This document shows positions 34,455-42,802 of a DNA stretch of 64,000 nt, one piece after another (positions within the stretch are counted from its first letter, which is position 1; each line of letters begins with the position of its first letter). The stretch covers positions 186,001 to 250,000 of the forward strand of contig NZ_CP034929.1 of NCBI RefSeq assembly GCF_004014875.1. The letters are read 5' to 3'. The translations under genes and the position numbers were made by a program. Origin of the DNA: Nocardioides yefusunii (GTDB lineage Bacteria > Actinomycetota > Actinomycetes > Propionibacteriales > Nocardioidaceae). The notes beneath the pieces are model-generated. The model made no database searches. It saw nothing but the letters and a program-made list of their open reading frames with translations, and was not told where the DNA came from.

Positions 34455-36072
34455 CCCGGTCCGGCTCCCCACCGGCTACCGCGGCCAGATCCCGTCGGTG
34501 CGCGCCACCGGCGGTGTCCCCGCCACCGGAGCGAGCCTTCCGGCCTGGCACCCCGTCGAGGTGCGTCGGGCCTGGGACGACACCGCCCACCTGGTGCGGT
34601 TCTCGATCGGGACGGTCCGCAACCCCAAGGTGCTGCCGATCGTCCTCGGGGTCCTGTCCGTGATCACGCTGGCTGCCTGGGTGGGGCCGCTGTTCTCCCC
34701 GTTGGCCGGTGACGCCGACACGATCGCGTTCGACACCCTGCTCCTGCTGCCCAGCCTCATGATCGGTTTCCTGGGGCTGACGATCGCCTCCGGCATCGCC
34801 TCGGGCGGTGGCCGTGAGCTCCTGTCGAAGGAGAACGCCGCGGCGTTCCCGGTCTCGGCGACCACCGACCACTTCGGTGCGTTGCTGCTGGCCCCGTTCA
34901 ACATTGCGTGGATGCTTCAGTCCTGGTTCCTGCTGGGCGCGGCGTCGTTCGCGATGGGGCTGTCCGCGTTCCCCTACCTGCAGACGCTGATGGTGCTGTG
35001 GATCCTCACCACCACCGTGCTCGCCCAGGCAGTCGCGTGGTGGGTCGAGGTGGTGCGTCGTGGCCCCGGCGGGGTCTGGGTCGTGCGCGGCATCGGTCTC
35101 GCGCTGGCCGCCCTCGCGGCGTGGATCCAGCTCAGCGGCCACACGGGTGACGTCTTCGACGCCGCCCCGACGCTCGAGGTCGTCGCGGCCGGCGTCCAGG
35201 GGTTCTCCCCGGCGTTCGTGCTGGCGGTGGTGGCGATGCTGGCGATCACCGTCGTGTCCCTCTACCTGGGCGGCTGGGCGGCCAACGTCGCTGCCCGACG
35301 TAGCACCCACGACGAGGCCAAGGCCGAGACGCGTCACCACCAGCCCTCCCCGAACCCGCGCACGGTCACGGCGATGCTGCGGCGTCTGGACCGCGCCTCG
35401 GTGTGGCGTGCGGTGCCGATGCGTCGTGGCATCACCGTCCTGGCCGTCGGCCCCGGTCTGGTCGCGCTCGCCGGTGGTCTGCCGTGGGAGAACGTGATGA
35501 TCCTGCCCGGCCTGGTGGTCTCCGGCGGCGTGCTGCTGTTCGGCGTCAACGCGTGGTCGTTGGACGGTCGCGGTGGCCTGTGGCGCGAGAGCCTGCCCGT
35601 GGACGCCGGCAAGGTGTTCGACGTCCGGGCCTGGGTGATGACCGAATGGCTGCTGCTGGCCTGCGCGATCACGCTCCTCCTCGCCTCGGTGCGGGCCGGC
35701 ACCCCCACGGGTGCCGAACTGCTCGCGGTCGCGGTGACGGTGGCCGTGGTGACGTTGCAGGTGGTCGCGGTCGCGATGACGTGGTCGGTGCGCAAGCCGT
35801 TCGCGGTCAACCTGCGTTCGGCGCGTGCCACCCCCGCACCGCCGTCGGTGATGGTGGGCTACTCGGCGAAGTTGGCCCTCTCCACGACGCTCACCGCGAT
35901 GGTCTTCTCCACCACCGCCTCGATCGTCGTCCAGACCGGGGGCCCGTTCTGGATCGTGCTGGCCGAGGCCGTTCCGTTCGTCGTCTGGTCGGGTGTGCGG
36001 CTGCGGCGGGCCCGTCGTGCATGGGTCGATCCGATCCGTCGTGCGGCAGTCGTCACCACCGTCGCAGCGTGA
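34429..36072 (+). CDS. ABC transporter permease (multi-span membrane protein)
   Basis: 547 residues with about 12 hydrophobic segments from residue 62 on (VLPIVLGVLSVITLAAWVGPL and others) and no large external domain, a layout found in ABC-2 or EcsB-like permeases. The GTG at 34429 has GAGGAGGGAG just upstream and overlaps the ATPase gene by 26 bp; a GTG three codons later is possible. Positive charges at loops (RRSTHDEAKAETRHH) suit cytoplasmic placement. Forms an exporter with the preceding ATPase. Not clearly assignable beyond that. Confidence 0.78.
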   Translation: MPTVPSSTDPVRLPTGYRGQIPSVRATGGVPATGASLPAWHPVEVRRAWDDTAHLVRFSIGTVRNPKVLPIVLGVLSVITLAAWVGPLFSPLAGDADTIAFDTLLLLPSLMIGFLGLTIASGIASGGGRELLSKENAAAFPVSATTDHFGALLLAPFNIAWMLQSWFLLGAASFAMGLSAFPYLQTLMVLWILTTTVLAQAVAWWVEVVRRGPGGVWVVRGIGLALAALAAWIQLSGHTGDVFDAAPTLEVVAAGVQGFSPAFVLAVVAMLAITVVSLYLGGWAANVAARRSTHDEAKAETRHHQPSPNPRTVTAMLRRLDRASVWRAVPMRRGITVLAVGPGLVALAGGLPWENVMILPGLVVSGGVLLFGVNAWSLDGRGGLWRESLPVDAGKVFDVRAWVMTEWLLLACAITLLLASVRAGTPTGAELLAVAVTVAVVTLQVVAVAMTWSVRKPFAVNLRSARATPAPPSVMVGYSAKLALSTTLTAMVFSTTASIVVQTGGPFWIVLAEAVPFVVWSGVRLRRARRAWVDPIRRAAVVTTVAA

Positions 36073-36090
36073 GGACCTAGCATTCACGCC

Positions 36091-36960
36091 ATGCGTACTC
36101 GTCGAACCGTTGCTCTGGCCACCCTTCCGTTCCTGCTGGCGCTCGGCGCCTGTGGCGTCGAGGAGAGCGAGCCGGGCGACGGCAACACGGTCACCGCCGA
36201 CGACGCGAAGACCTGCGCGGAGTCCGCGGTGCTGGCCGAGGACGGCGCTGATCTCGTCATCGCCACCGACTCCCCGGCGTTCGAGCCGTGGTTCGTCGAC
36301 GACGACCCGACCAACGCCAAGGGATTCGAGTCGGCGGTGGCCTACGAGGTCGCCGAGCGTCTGGGCTTCGACGACGACGCCGTCTCCTGGACCACCGTCC
36401 CGTTCGACAACATCTACGCACCCGGCACCAAGAAGTTCGACTTCGCGATCAACCAGGTCTCCATCTCGGCCGACCGCGCCAAGGCCGTCGACTTCTCCAC
36501 CGGCTACTACTCCGCCGCGCAGGCCGCGATCGTCCTCAAGGACGGTGCGGTCCAGGTGAAGTCCCTCGGTGACCTGACCGACCTCAAGATCGGTGCCCAG
36601 ACCGGCACGACGTCGCTGACCGCGATCCGTGAGGTCATCAAGCCGAAGGCGAAGGAGATGGTCTTCGAGACCACGAACGCCGCCAAGCAGGCTCTCCTCA
36701 ACGGTCAGGTCGACGCGATCATCGCCGACCTTCCCACCGCCTTCTACATCACCGCGGTCGAGATCCCCGAGGCCGAGCTCGTCGGCCAGTTCCAGCCCGA
36801 CACCGCCGACCAGGAGAAGTTCGGTCTGGTCCTGGGCAAGGGCAGCAAGCTGACCCCGTGCGTGAACGCTGCGCTCGAGGAGATGATCGCCGACGGTTCC
36901 CTCGCCGACATCGAGAACGAGTGGCTCTCGCAGGTCGTCGGCGTTCCCGCCCTCGACTGA
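36091..36960 (+). CDS. Polar amino acid ABC transporter substrate-binding lipoprotein
   Basis: 289 residues. Signal peptide with lipobox LALGAC near residues 16-21, then a type II periplasmic-binding fold (SBP_bac_3): DLVIATDSPAFEPWF, GFESAVAYEVAERLG, the hinge region FDFAINQVSISADRAKAVDFSTGYY, and IGAQTGTTS. These bind amino acids outside the membrane and deliver them to the permease encoded 8 bases after its stop. Ligand unknown; the family covers Gln, Glu, Arg, His and others. Start 18 bases after the preceding permease, but likely its own transcription unit by function. Confidence 0.9.
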   Translation: MRTRRTVALATLPFLLALGACGVEESEPGDGNTVTADDAKTCAESAVLAEDGADLVIATDSPAFEPWFVDDDPTNAKGFESAVAYEVAERLGFDDDAVSWTTVPFDNIYAPGTKKFDFAINQVSISADRAKAVDFSTGYYSAAQAAIVLKDGAVQVKSLGDLTDLKIGAQTGTTSLTAIREVIKPKAKEMVFETTNAAKQALLNGQVDAIIADLPTAFYITAVEIPEAELVGQFQPDTADQEKFGLVLGKGSKLTPCVNAALEEMIADGSLADIENEWLSQVVGVPALD

Positions 36961-36968
36961 TCGCGACG

Positions 36969-37883
36969 GTGGACTTCTCGGGACACCCGACCGTGACGCC
37001 GGACGCGCCGGGCACCGCACCTGCCCCCGGAGCCGGGGGCACGTGGCGGCCCAGTGAGCACGAACTGGAACGACGCAGGGTCCGCGCGACCCTGCGTCGC
37101 CGGTCGTTGGTGGTCGCCTCCGTCGTGACGGTGCTCTTCTTCGTCGCCGTCGCGTTCGGCGTCACCCAACTGCCCGGCTGGGAGCGCGTCAAGGAGACGT
37201 TCTTCTCCGCCGAGCACGCTCGGGAGTCGTTCCCGCAGATCCTCTCGGGGTTCTGGCTCAACGTGAAGATGTTCCTGATCGCGGAGCCGCTGATCCTGCT
37301 GCTCGGCCTGGCGGTGGCGTTGACGCGTCAGTCGCGTTCGGCGCTGATGACCCCGGTCCGGCTCCTGGCGACGGCGTACACCGACCTCTTCCGGGGCGTC
37401 CCGACGATCCTGTTGGTGCTGCTGTGCGGCTTCGGCATCCCGGCACTGGGGTTGGTCGGCGTCACCAACGACCTCTTCTTCTGGGCGCTGGTCGCGCTGG
37501 TGCTCTCCTACGGTGCGTACGTCGCGGAGGTGTTCCGGGCCGGCATCGAGTCGATCCACCCCTCGCAGTGGGCCAGTGCGGAGGCGCTCGGTCTGAGCCG
37601 GTTCCAGGCGATGCGACACGTGATCGTCCCGCAGGCGATCCGTCGGGTCGGGCCGCCGCTGCTCAACGACTTCGTGTCGCTGCAGAAGGACACTGCACTG
37701 GTCTCGACGATCGGCATCTTCGACGCCGTCTTCTCGGCCCGCGACTACGGCAACTACCACTTCAACTACACCGCGATGGTGGTCGTGGCGTGCTTCTTCG
37801 TGGTCATCACGATCCCGTTGGCACGCCTCACTGACCACCTGCAGCGACGCACCGTCGAGCGGGAGAGGGCAGGTGCCCGATGA
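36969..37883 (+). CDS. Polar amino acid ABC transporter permease
   Basis: 304 residues. A Pro/Gly-rich N-terminus of ~40 residues precedes five or six helices. The HisM/GlnP-type features are present: SGFWLNVKMFLIAEPL and the EAA loop EALGLSRFQAMRHVIVPQAIRRVGPPLLNDFVSLQKDTAL that contacts the ATPase. GTG at 36969 was chosen; a GTG at 36993 is an alternative, and neither has a strong ribosome-binding site, suggesting coupling to the gene before. Overlaps the ATPase gene by 4 bp (ATGA). Confidence 0.88.
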   Translation: MDFSGHPTVTPDAPGTAPAPGAGGTWRPSEHELERRRVRATLRRRSLVVASVVTVLFFVAVAFGVTQLPGWERVKETFFSAEHARESFPQILSGFWLNVKMFLIAEPLILLLGLAVALTRQSRSALMTPVRLLATAYTDLFRGVPTILLVLLCGFGIPALGLVGVTNDLFFWALVALVLSYGAYVAEVFRAGIESIHPSQWASAEALGLSRFQAMRHVIVPQAIRRVGPPLLNDFVSLQKDTALVSTIGIFDAVFSARDYGNYHFNYTAMVVVACFFVVITIPLARLTDHLQRRTVERERAGAR

Positions 37884-38671
37884 CGGATGCTGCTGGGACG
37901 CCCACCCCCGAGACGCCCGCCTCTGAGGCACCTGCGCCGCTGCTGCAGGTCCGTGGTCTGCGCAAGACCTACCGCGACCGCGTCGTGCTCGACGACGTCG
38001 ACCTCGACGTCTCTGCCGGCGACGTCGTCTGCCTGATCGGTGCGTCGGGTTCGGGGAAGTCGACGCTGCTGCGGTGCCTCAACCTGCTCGAACAGGTCGA
38101 CGACGGCACCATCCACCTCGAGGGCGCCGAGATCACCGACCCGCACGTCGACGCCCGTGCGGTGAAGGCCCGGATCGGAACCGTCTTCCAGGCCTACAAC
38201 CTGTTCCCGCACCTCTCGGTGATCGACAACGTCACCCTCGCGCCGCGCCGGGTTCACGGCATCGCGAAGAAGGACGCTGAGGCGCAGGCCCGCGACCTCC
38301 TGGCCCGCTTCGGTCTGGCCGACAAGGCCGACGCGCACCCCGACCAACTCTCCGGCGGCCAGCAGCAGCGCGTCGCCCTGGTGCGTGCCCTCGCGACCCG
38401 CCCCACGCTGTTGCTGCTCGACGAGATCACCGCAGCCCTCGACCCGCAGCTCGTCGGGGACGTCCTACGAGCGGTCCGTGAACTGGCCGCGCAGGGCACC
38501 ACGATGGTGCTCGCCACCCACGAGATGGACTTCGCCCGCGAGGTCGCCACGAAGGTCTGCTTCCTGGAGGCCGGACGCGTCCTCGAACAGGGGCCCCCGT
38601 CGCAGATCTTCACCGCACCACGCGAGGACCGCACCCGCGAGTTCCTGGCCCGAGTTCTGGAAAGAGGCTGA
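37880..38671 (+). CDS. Polar amino acid ABC transporter ATP-binding protein
   Basis: 263 residues. Walker [10 protein letters not shown]-loop [13 protein letters not shown], signature [15 protein letters not shown], Walker [14 protein letters not shown] and H-loop ATHEMDF fit the HisP/GlnQ family, including the typical NLFPH and EMxFA motifs. The D-loop has Ile-Thr-Ala-Ala in place of Pro-Thr-Ser-Ala, a minor variation. Completes a three-gene uptake system (binding protein, permease, ATPase). Pro/Ala-rich first 20 residues are atypical but common in this genome. Confidence 0.92.
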   Translation: MTDAAGTPTPETPASEAPAPLLQVRGLRKTYRDRVVLDDVDLDVSAGDVVCLIGASGSGKSTLLRCLNLLEQVDDGTIHLEGAEITDPHVDARAVKARIGTVFQAYNLFPHLSVIDNVTLAPRRVHGIAKKDAEAQARDLLARFGLADKADAHPDQLSGGQQQRVALVRALATRPTLLLLDEITAALDPQLVGDVLRAVRELAAQGTTMVLATHEMDFAREVATKVCFLEAGRVLEQGPPSQIFTAPREDRTREFLARVLERG

Positions 38672-38675
38672 GCCC

Positions 38676-39305
38676 ATGGGGCAGGTACTGCTCGTCCGCC
38701 ACGGTCAGGCGTCCTTCGGGACGTCCGACTACGACCGACTCTCGACGACCGGCGAACACCAGGCAGGGCTCGTCGGTGCTGCACTCGCAGCGTCCGGCGT
38801 CGTCCCTGACCGGATCGTCCACGGGGGTCTGCGCCGCCAGCGGGACACCGCCGCACTGGCGATCGCTGCCGCCGGGTGGGACGTCCCCGTCGCGGTGGAC
38901 GAGCGGTGGGACGAGTTCGAACTCATCGGCTCGGCCGAACGCATGGACACCACCGCTCCGGACGGCGCCCGCCTCTTCCAGACCTGGTACGAGGAGGCCA
39001 CCGATCGCTGGTTGGCAGGCGACGACGAGCCGGGCCAGGAGTCACGCGACGCCTTCGAGTCGAGGGTCCTCGCCGCGTTGGCTGACGCCTCAGGGTCGGG
39101 GACGACGCTCGTGGTCACCTCCGGCGGACCGATCGCGACCGTCGCCGCACACCTCGTCGACGGTGGCCGCCCTGCCTACCGCAAGCTGATGCCGGCGATG
39201 GTCAACACCTCCGTCACGACGGTCCTGTCGGGACGGCGTGGGCTGACGTTGGTCAGTTGGAACACCCACGTCCACCTGACGCGGGAGCAGACCACCTACC
39301 GCTGA
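38676..39305 (+). CDS. Histidine phosphatase family protein
   Basis: 209 residues. The RHG motif [11 protein letters not shown] is at 5-15; second-half features include the Glu in DEFELIG and the second catalytic His, which is replaced: [17 protein letters not shown] has Ser-Gly-Gly where phosphoglycerate mutases have SHGG. The loss of that His is common in some branches and reduces or alters activity. ATG at 38676 has AGAGG nine bases upstream, 5 bases after the amino acid ATPase stop, so it may be read through from that operon. Substrate unknown. Confidence 0.83.
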   Translation: MGQVLLVRHGQASFGTSDYDRLSTTGEHQAGLVGAALAASGVVPDRIVHGGLRRQRDTAALAIAAAGWDVPVAVDERWDEFELIGSAERMDTTAPDGARLFQTWYEEATDRWLAGDDEPGQESRDAFESRVLAALADASGSGTTLVVTSGGPIATVAAHLVDGGRPAYRKLMPAMVNTSVTTVLSGRRGLTLVSWNTHVHLTREQTTYR

Positions 39306-39354
39306 GCCGTTGAGCCGATGAGCCGCTGAGCGGTAGCACGGCGCCGCAGATGCG

Positions 39355-40128
39355 TCAGACGAGTTTCCGGACGACGCCGAGCGGTGCGTGCCGCAGCACG
39401 AACCCGACCGGGACCCACGGCCAGGCCGGGACGGTGGCGTGCTTCTTCTCCGCGAGGATCGCGGCGACCATGCTCCGCACACCCTTCTCGGTGGAGACCA
39501 TCAACGGACTGCCGCCCTCCTTGGTGCCGCTCATCTCGGAGGCGATGTAGCCGGGGTGCAGCACCGTGAAGCGGAACTGCGGCTTGCCGTGGAGTTCGGT
39601 GCGCAGGCCCTCGGCGAGCATTGCGACGCCCGCCTTGGAAGCGGCGTAGGCGGTCATCGCCTTCGGCATCCCACGCATCGCGGAGACGCTGGAGACCACC
39701 ACCAGATGGCCGCCGTCCTGGGCCCGGAACACCTCCATCGCGGCCTCGACCTGGGCGAGAGCGGAGACGAAGTTGGTGGTCGCGGTCTGCTTGTTGACGT
39801 CGAACCGGCCGGTGCCCAACGGGGCGCCCTTGCCGAGCCCGGCGTTGACGACGACGCGGTCCAGCGTCCGACCCAAGGCGGCGAAGTCATCGCGGAAGGC
39901 GCGCACCACTGCGAAGACGGCGTCGTGGTCGTCGACGTCGAGGGCCCGCACCAGCACGGTCCGTCCGGGGTGCGCGGCGAGGATCTCGGTGCGCAGTGCG
40001 TCGAGGCGCTCGGTGCGGCGGGCGCAGAGGGCGAGGTCATGGCCGGCAGCGGCGAGTTGGCGGGCCATCTCCGCCCCGAGCCCGGACGAGGCGCCGGTGA
40101 CCAGAACCGTCGAGGGCTTGCCGGACAT
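39355..40128 (-). CDS. SDR family NAD(P)-dependent oxidoreductase
   Basis: 257 residues. Classical SDR motifs: TGASSGLG (cofactor loop), NAG (VVVNAGLG), catalytic Ser in VVSSVSAMRG and Tyr-x-x-x-Lys in YAASKAG. An Arg-rich region after beta-2 (CARRTERL) favours NADP(H). A hydrophobic C-terminal region (VPAWPWVPVGFVLRHAPLG) suggests membrane association, as in acyl-reducing SDRs. ATG at 40128 is preferred because a strong hairpin (40133-40188) separating it from the upstream gene ends just before it; ATG at 40161 would place the hairpin across the start. Substrate unknown. Confidence 0.85.
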   Translation of the reverse strand: MSGKPSTVLVTGASSGLGAEMARQLAAAGHDLALCARRTERLDALRTEILAAHPGRTVLVRALDVDDHDAVFAVVRAFRDDFAALGRTLDRVVVNAGLGKGAPLGTGRFDVNKQTATTNFVSALAQVEAAMEVFRAQDGGHLVVVSSVSAMRGMPKAMTAYAASKAGVAMLAEGLRTELHGKPQFRFTVLHPGYIASEMSGTKEGGSPLMVSTEKGVRSMVAAILAEKKHATVPAWPWVPVGFVLRHAPLGVVRKLV

Positions 40129-40132
40129 GCGG

Positions 40133-40188
40133 GACGGGGACGTGCCACGGGCGGTCTTCATGGCCGCCGAGTGTGGCACGTCCCCGTC
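40133..40188 (-). terminator. Hairpin between membrane protein and SDR genes
   Basis: Perfect 16-bp arms GACGGGGACGTGCCAC (40133-40148) and GTGGCACGTCCCCGTC (40173-40188), 24-base loop. On the minus strand it begins 24 bases after the membrane protein stop (40212) and ends 4 bases before the SDR ATG. Probably a terminator; a translation-control hairpin for the SDR is the alternative. Confidence 0.55.
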
Positions 40189-40211
40189 GTCGTTGAAAGG
40201 GGGTTGATGCG

Positions 40212-41105
40212 TCAGCCGACGATCGGTTCTCCGCGCAGTGCCTGGAAGGCGTGGGCCAGAGCGAGGGTCGTGATCGGGTAGGCGACCAAGAATCCGACGC
40301 CGCAGGCGCAGACGCCTGCCGTCACGACGAGCACCGAGAGCAACAGCAGCAGGATGACCTGCCCCGGGGCGCCCTTGACCAGGTTGACCGACGTCTTGAG
40401 CGCGGCGATCGCGTTGTCGCCTGCACCGACCACGGCGTAGACGGCGAAGCAGAGCAGCACCGCGGCAATGATGCCCGGCAGGACGCACAGCACGATGCCG
40501 ATCATGGTGATCACCGAGGTCAGCAGCGAGACCAGGAAGACCTGGACCCAGTTGATGTCGGTGAACAGGTCGCCGAACTTCAGGCGGTGGCCGCGCGTGG
40601 CCAGGATGCCGGCCTTCGCGAACGCTGCGGTGAAGAGCAGCGAGATCAGCATCGTTAGGACGTTCCCGATCATGCTGGCGAGGCTGAAGCCGCCCGAAGC
40701 GCCGGTGCTGTCGAGGTTGGTGAGCTCGTCGAAGCCGCCGTCGGCGATCACGCTGCCGACGCTGACGCCACCGGTGAGCAGACCCATGAGCAGGGTCAGC
40801 AGGACCAGCACGCCCCAGTTGCCCTTGAACGCGCGCCAGGCCCAGCCGAACGAGTCGGTCGCGCTCCAGCGCTGGAGCGGCTGGGTGCCGTCGTACTGCG
40901 CCTTGCCCTGCGGCTGGCCGTAGGGCTGCTGGCCGTACGGGTTCTGGCCGTAGGGGTTCTGGCCGTACTGGGGCTGGGAGTAGGGGTCCTGCGGCGGGAT
41001 CGGGCGTCCGTGCGGGTCCTGCGGGGGCTGCTGGCCGTACGGGTCCTGGCCGTACGGATTCTGGCCGTCGGGAGTGTTGGGGTCGTCGGGCGGAGTCGAA
41101 GACAT
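40212..41105 (-). CDS. Membrane protein with NPYGQ-repeat N-terminus
   Basis: 297 residues. The first ~70 are low-complexity (Pro, Tyr, Gly, Gln; repeated NPYGQ and DPYGQ), then a short linker with WSATDSFGWAWRAFKGN and five to six hydrophobic helices (about 98-120, 145-165, 195-225, 228-245, 255-280). Actinobacterial proteins of this layout are common, often with DUF-type helical cores of unknown function. The N-terminal repeats are probably cytoplasmic and disordered. It is divergent from the TetR gene and shares the intergenic operator at 41177-41214. Confidence 0.75.
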   Translation of the reverse strand: MSSTPPDDPNTPDGQNPYGQDPYGQQPPQDPHGRPIPPQDPYSQPQYGQNPYGQNPYGQQPYGQPQGKAQYDGTQPLQRWSATDSFGWAWRAFKGNWGVLVLLTLLMGLLTGGVSVGSVIADGGFDELTNLDSTGASGGFSLASMIGNVLTMLISLLFTAAFAKAGILATRGHRLKFGDLFTDINWVQVFLVSLLTSVITMIGIVLCVLPGIIAAVLLCFAVYAVVGAGDNAIAALKTSVNLVKGAPGQVILLLLLSVLVVTAGVCACGVGFLVAYPITTLALAHAFQALRGEPIVG

Positions 41106-41176
41106 GGGCCGAACTCTAGGCAGTACGGCGCGAGGGCGCGACCTGGGTCACATCTCGAACTGGACGAGACCGGCGT

Positions 41177-41214
41177 GAACAAACAAACAGACAGGCTTGA
41201 CTGTTTGTTTGTTC
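41177..41214. promoter_or_regulatory. 38-bp TetR-type operator
   Basis: Perfect 14-bp arms GAACAAACAAACAG and CTGTTTGTTTGTTC with a 10-base spacer. It ends 17 bases before the TetR GTG start and is 71 bases upstream of the divergent membrane protein gene. TTGACT inside the spacer could be a -35, which would make binding repress the TetR gene itself. Confidence 0.7.
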
Positions 41215-41231
41215 GGGTCCACGCTGTTCCT

Positions 41232-41840
41232 GTGACCAGCACCACCGCCCCCCGCGTCCCCCAGGAGGAACGCACCCGCGCCATGCGGGCCCGCCTCATG
41301 GAAGCCACCGTCGAGCTCCTCGTCGAGAAGGGCTTCTCCGGCACCTCCACCACCCTCGTCAGCCAGCGCGCAGGAGTCTCCCGCGGCGCTCAGCTGCACC
41401 ACTTCCCCACCAAGAACGACCTCGTCGTCGCCGCCGTCGAACACATCGCCGACACCCGCGGCGCCGAACTCACCGCGGCCCTCGCCGACGCCCCCACCGG
41501 TCCCGGACGCACCCGCGCGGTCCTGGAGTTGCTCGCCGAGCACTTCACCGCCCCGATCTTCGCCGCCGCCCTCGAACTCTGGGTCGCGGCCCGCACCGAA
41601 CCCCAGCTCCACGAGGCCGTCGAACTGCTCGAGGAGAAGGTCGGACGCCAGACCCACTTCCTCACGGCCACCGCGCTCGGTGTCGACGGGAACGAGCGCG
41701 GCCCCCGCGAGCTCGTCCAGGCCACCCTCGACCTCCTGCGCGGACTCGGACTGGCCAACACCGTCACCGACGACGCTCGACGCCGGGCCCGCGTCCTCGA
41801 CGCCTGGGCCGCCACGGTCGACGCCCAACTCGGGCGCTGA
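41232..41840 (+). CDS. TetR family transcriptional regulator
   Basis: 202 residues. The N-terminal TetR helix-turn-helix spans about 15-65 (RAMRARLMEATVELLVEKGFSGTSTTLVSQRAGVSRGAQLHHFPTKNDLV), followed by a helical ligand-binding domain. GTG at 41232 immediately follows the palindromic operator at 41177-41214, indicating autoregulation. The next genes on the same strand are an operon for branched acyl-CoA catabolism. In Pseudomonas the acyclic terpene (atu) genes are under a TetR repressor (AtuR), so a similar role is plausible here, inferred from order only. Confidence 0.88.
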   Translation: MTSTTAPRVPQEERTRAMRARLMEATVELLVEKGFSGTSTTLVSQRAGVSRGAQLHHFPTKNDLVVAAVEHIADTRGAELTAALADAPTGPGRTRAVLELLAEHFTAPIFAAALELWVAARTEPQLHEAVELLEEKVGRQTHFLTATALGVDGNERGPRELVQATLDLLRGLGLANTVTDDARRRARVLDAWAATVDAQLGR

Positions 41841-41892
41841 CACCCGGCACCCGCACCAGCCAGCACCACCCGGCAGTACCCACACAGACCAA

Positions 41893-41923
41893 CCGGCGTC
41901 CCGCGGAGGGAGCGAGACGCCGG
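41893..41923 (+). terminator. Hairpin after TetR gene
   Basis: 8-bp arms CCGGCGTC (41893-41900) and GACGCCGG (41916-41923) in the gap between the TetR gene and the catabolic operon. It may attenuate read-through, so the operon at 42002 probably has its own promoter. No clear promoter hexamers were seen in the rest of the gap. Confidence 0.45.
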
Positions 41924-42001
41924 TACGGATCCACCACCCCCACCACCCCCACGAACACCTCACCATCACTCAGCAGGCAGCACAGAAACAGGGAGAAACC
42001 C

Positions 42002-42799
42002 GTGCTCGACGACGTGCTCACCGACCTCGCAGCCGAGGGCGACCGCCTCGAGGCGCTCGTCGCCCCGCTCACCGCGGAGCAGTGGCGCACCGCCACCCCC
42101 GCCGCAGGTTGGGACATCGCCACCACCATCGCCCACCTCGCCTGGACCGACGAGGTCGCCGTCCACGCGGCCACCGACAAGGAAGCCTGGGACGCCCAGG
42201 TCATGGGCGCGATCATGAACCCCACCGGCTACGTCGACGAGCAGGCAGCCGAAGGTGCCGCCGTCGAGCCGGCCCAGTTGCTGGCCCGCTGGCAGACCGC
42301 CCGTCCGGCGCTCGCCAAGACCCTGGCCGAGTTCCCGACCGGCGAGAAGATCATGTGGTTCGGCCCGCCGATGTCGCCGGCCTCGATGGCGTCGGCCCGG
42401 TTCATGGAGACCTGGGCCCACGGCCTGGACGTCGCCGACGCGCTCGGCGTCGAGCTCGAGAAGACCGACCGGATCAAGCACGTCGCCCACATCGGCGTCC
42501 GCACCCGCAACTACGCCTTCACCAACGCCGGGTTCGAGAAGCCGACCGAGGAGTTCCGGGTCGAGCTGACCGCACCCTCAGGTGAGGTCTGGACCTACGG
42601 TCCCGACGACGCCGCCCAGAAGGTCACCGGATCCGCCGACGACTTCTGCCGGCTGGTCACCCAGCGCGTCCACCGCGACGACACCGACCTGACCGCCGTC
42701 GGCGCCGACGCCGAGCAGTGGCTGCGGATCGCGCAGGCCTTCGCCGGGCCCGCGGGTGGCGGACGTCCGCCGAAGGCCACGCAGAGCGAAGGGAACTGA
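42002..42799 (+). CDS. TIGR03084-family protein (DinB/maleylpyruvate isomerase-like)
   Basis: 265 residues. The N-terminal four-helix bundle resembles DinB/MDMPI enzymes: GWDIATTIAHLAWTDEVAVHA carries the first His of a metal site, and METWAHGLDVADALG the second. The C-terminal part is a smaller beta-rich domain. The family name marks a conserved actinobacterial group without assigned reaction. It is the first gene of an operon with an AtuA-like protein and acyl-CoA enzymes (3-base gap), so it probably contributes to that pathway, perhaps thiol- or CoA-dependent. Start GTG with GGGAGAAACCC upstream. Confidence 0.82.
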   Translation: MLDDVLTDLAAEGDRLEALVAPLTAEQWRTATPAAGWDIATTIAHLAWTDEVAVHAATDKEAWDAQVMGAIMNPTGYVDEQAAEGAAVEPAQLLARWQTARPALAKTLAEFPTGEKIMWFGPPMSPASMASARFMETWAHGLDVADALGVELEKTDRIKHVAHIGVRTRNYAFTNAGFEKPTEEFRVELTAPSGEVWTYGPDDAAQKVTGSADDFCRLVTQRVHRDDTDLTAVGADAEQWLRIAQAFAGPAGGGRPPKATQSEGN

Positions 42800-42802
42800 G
42801 CC

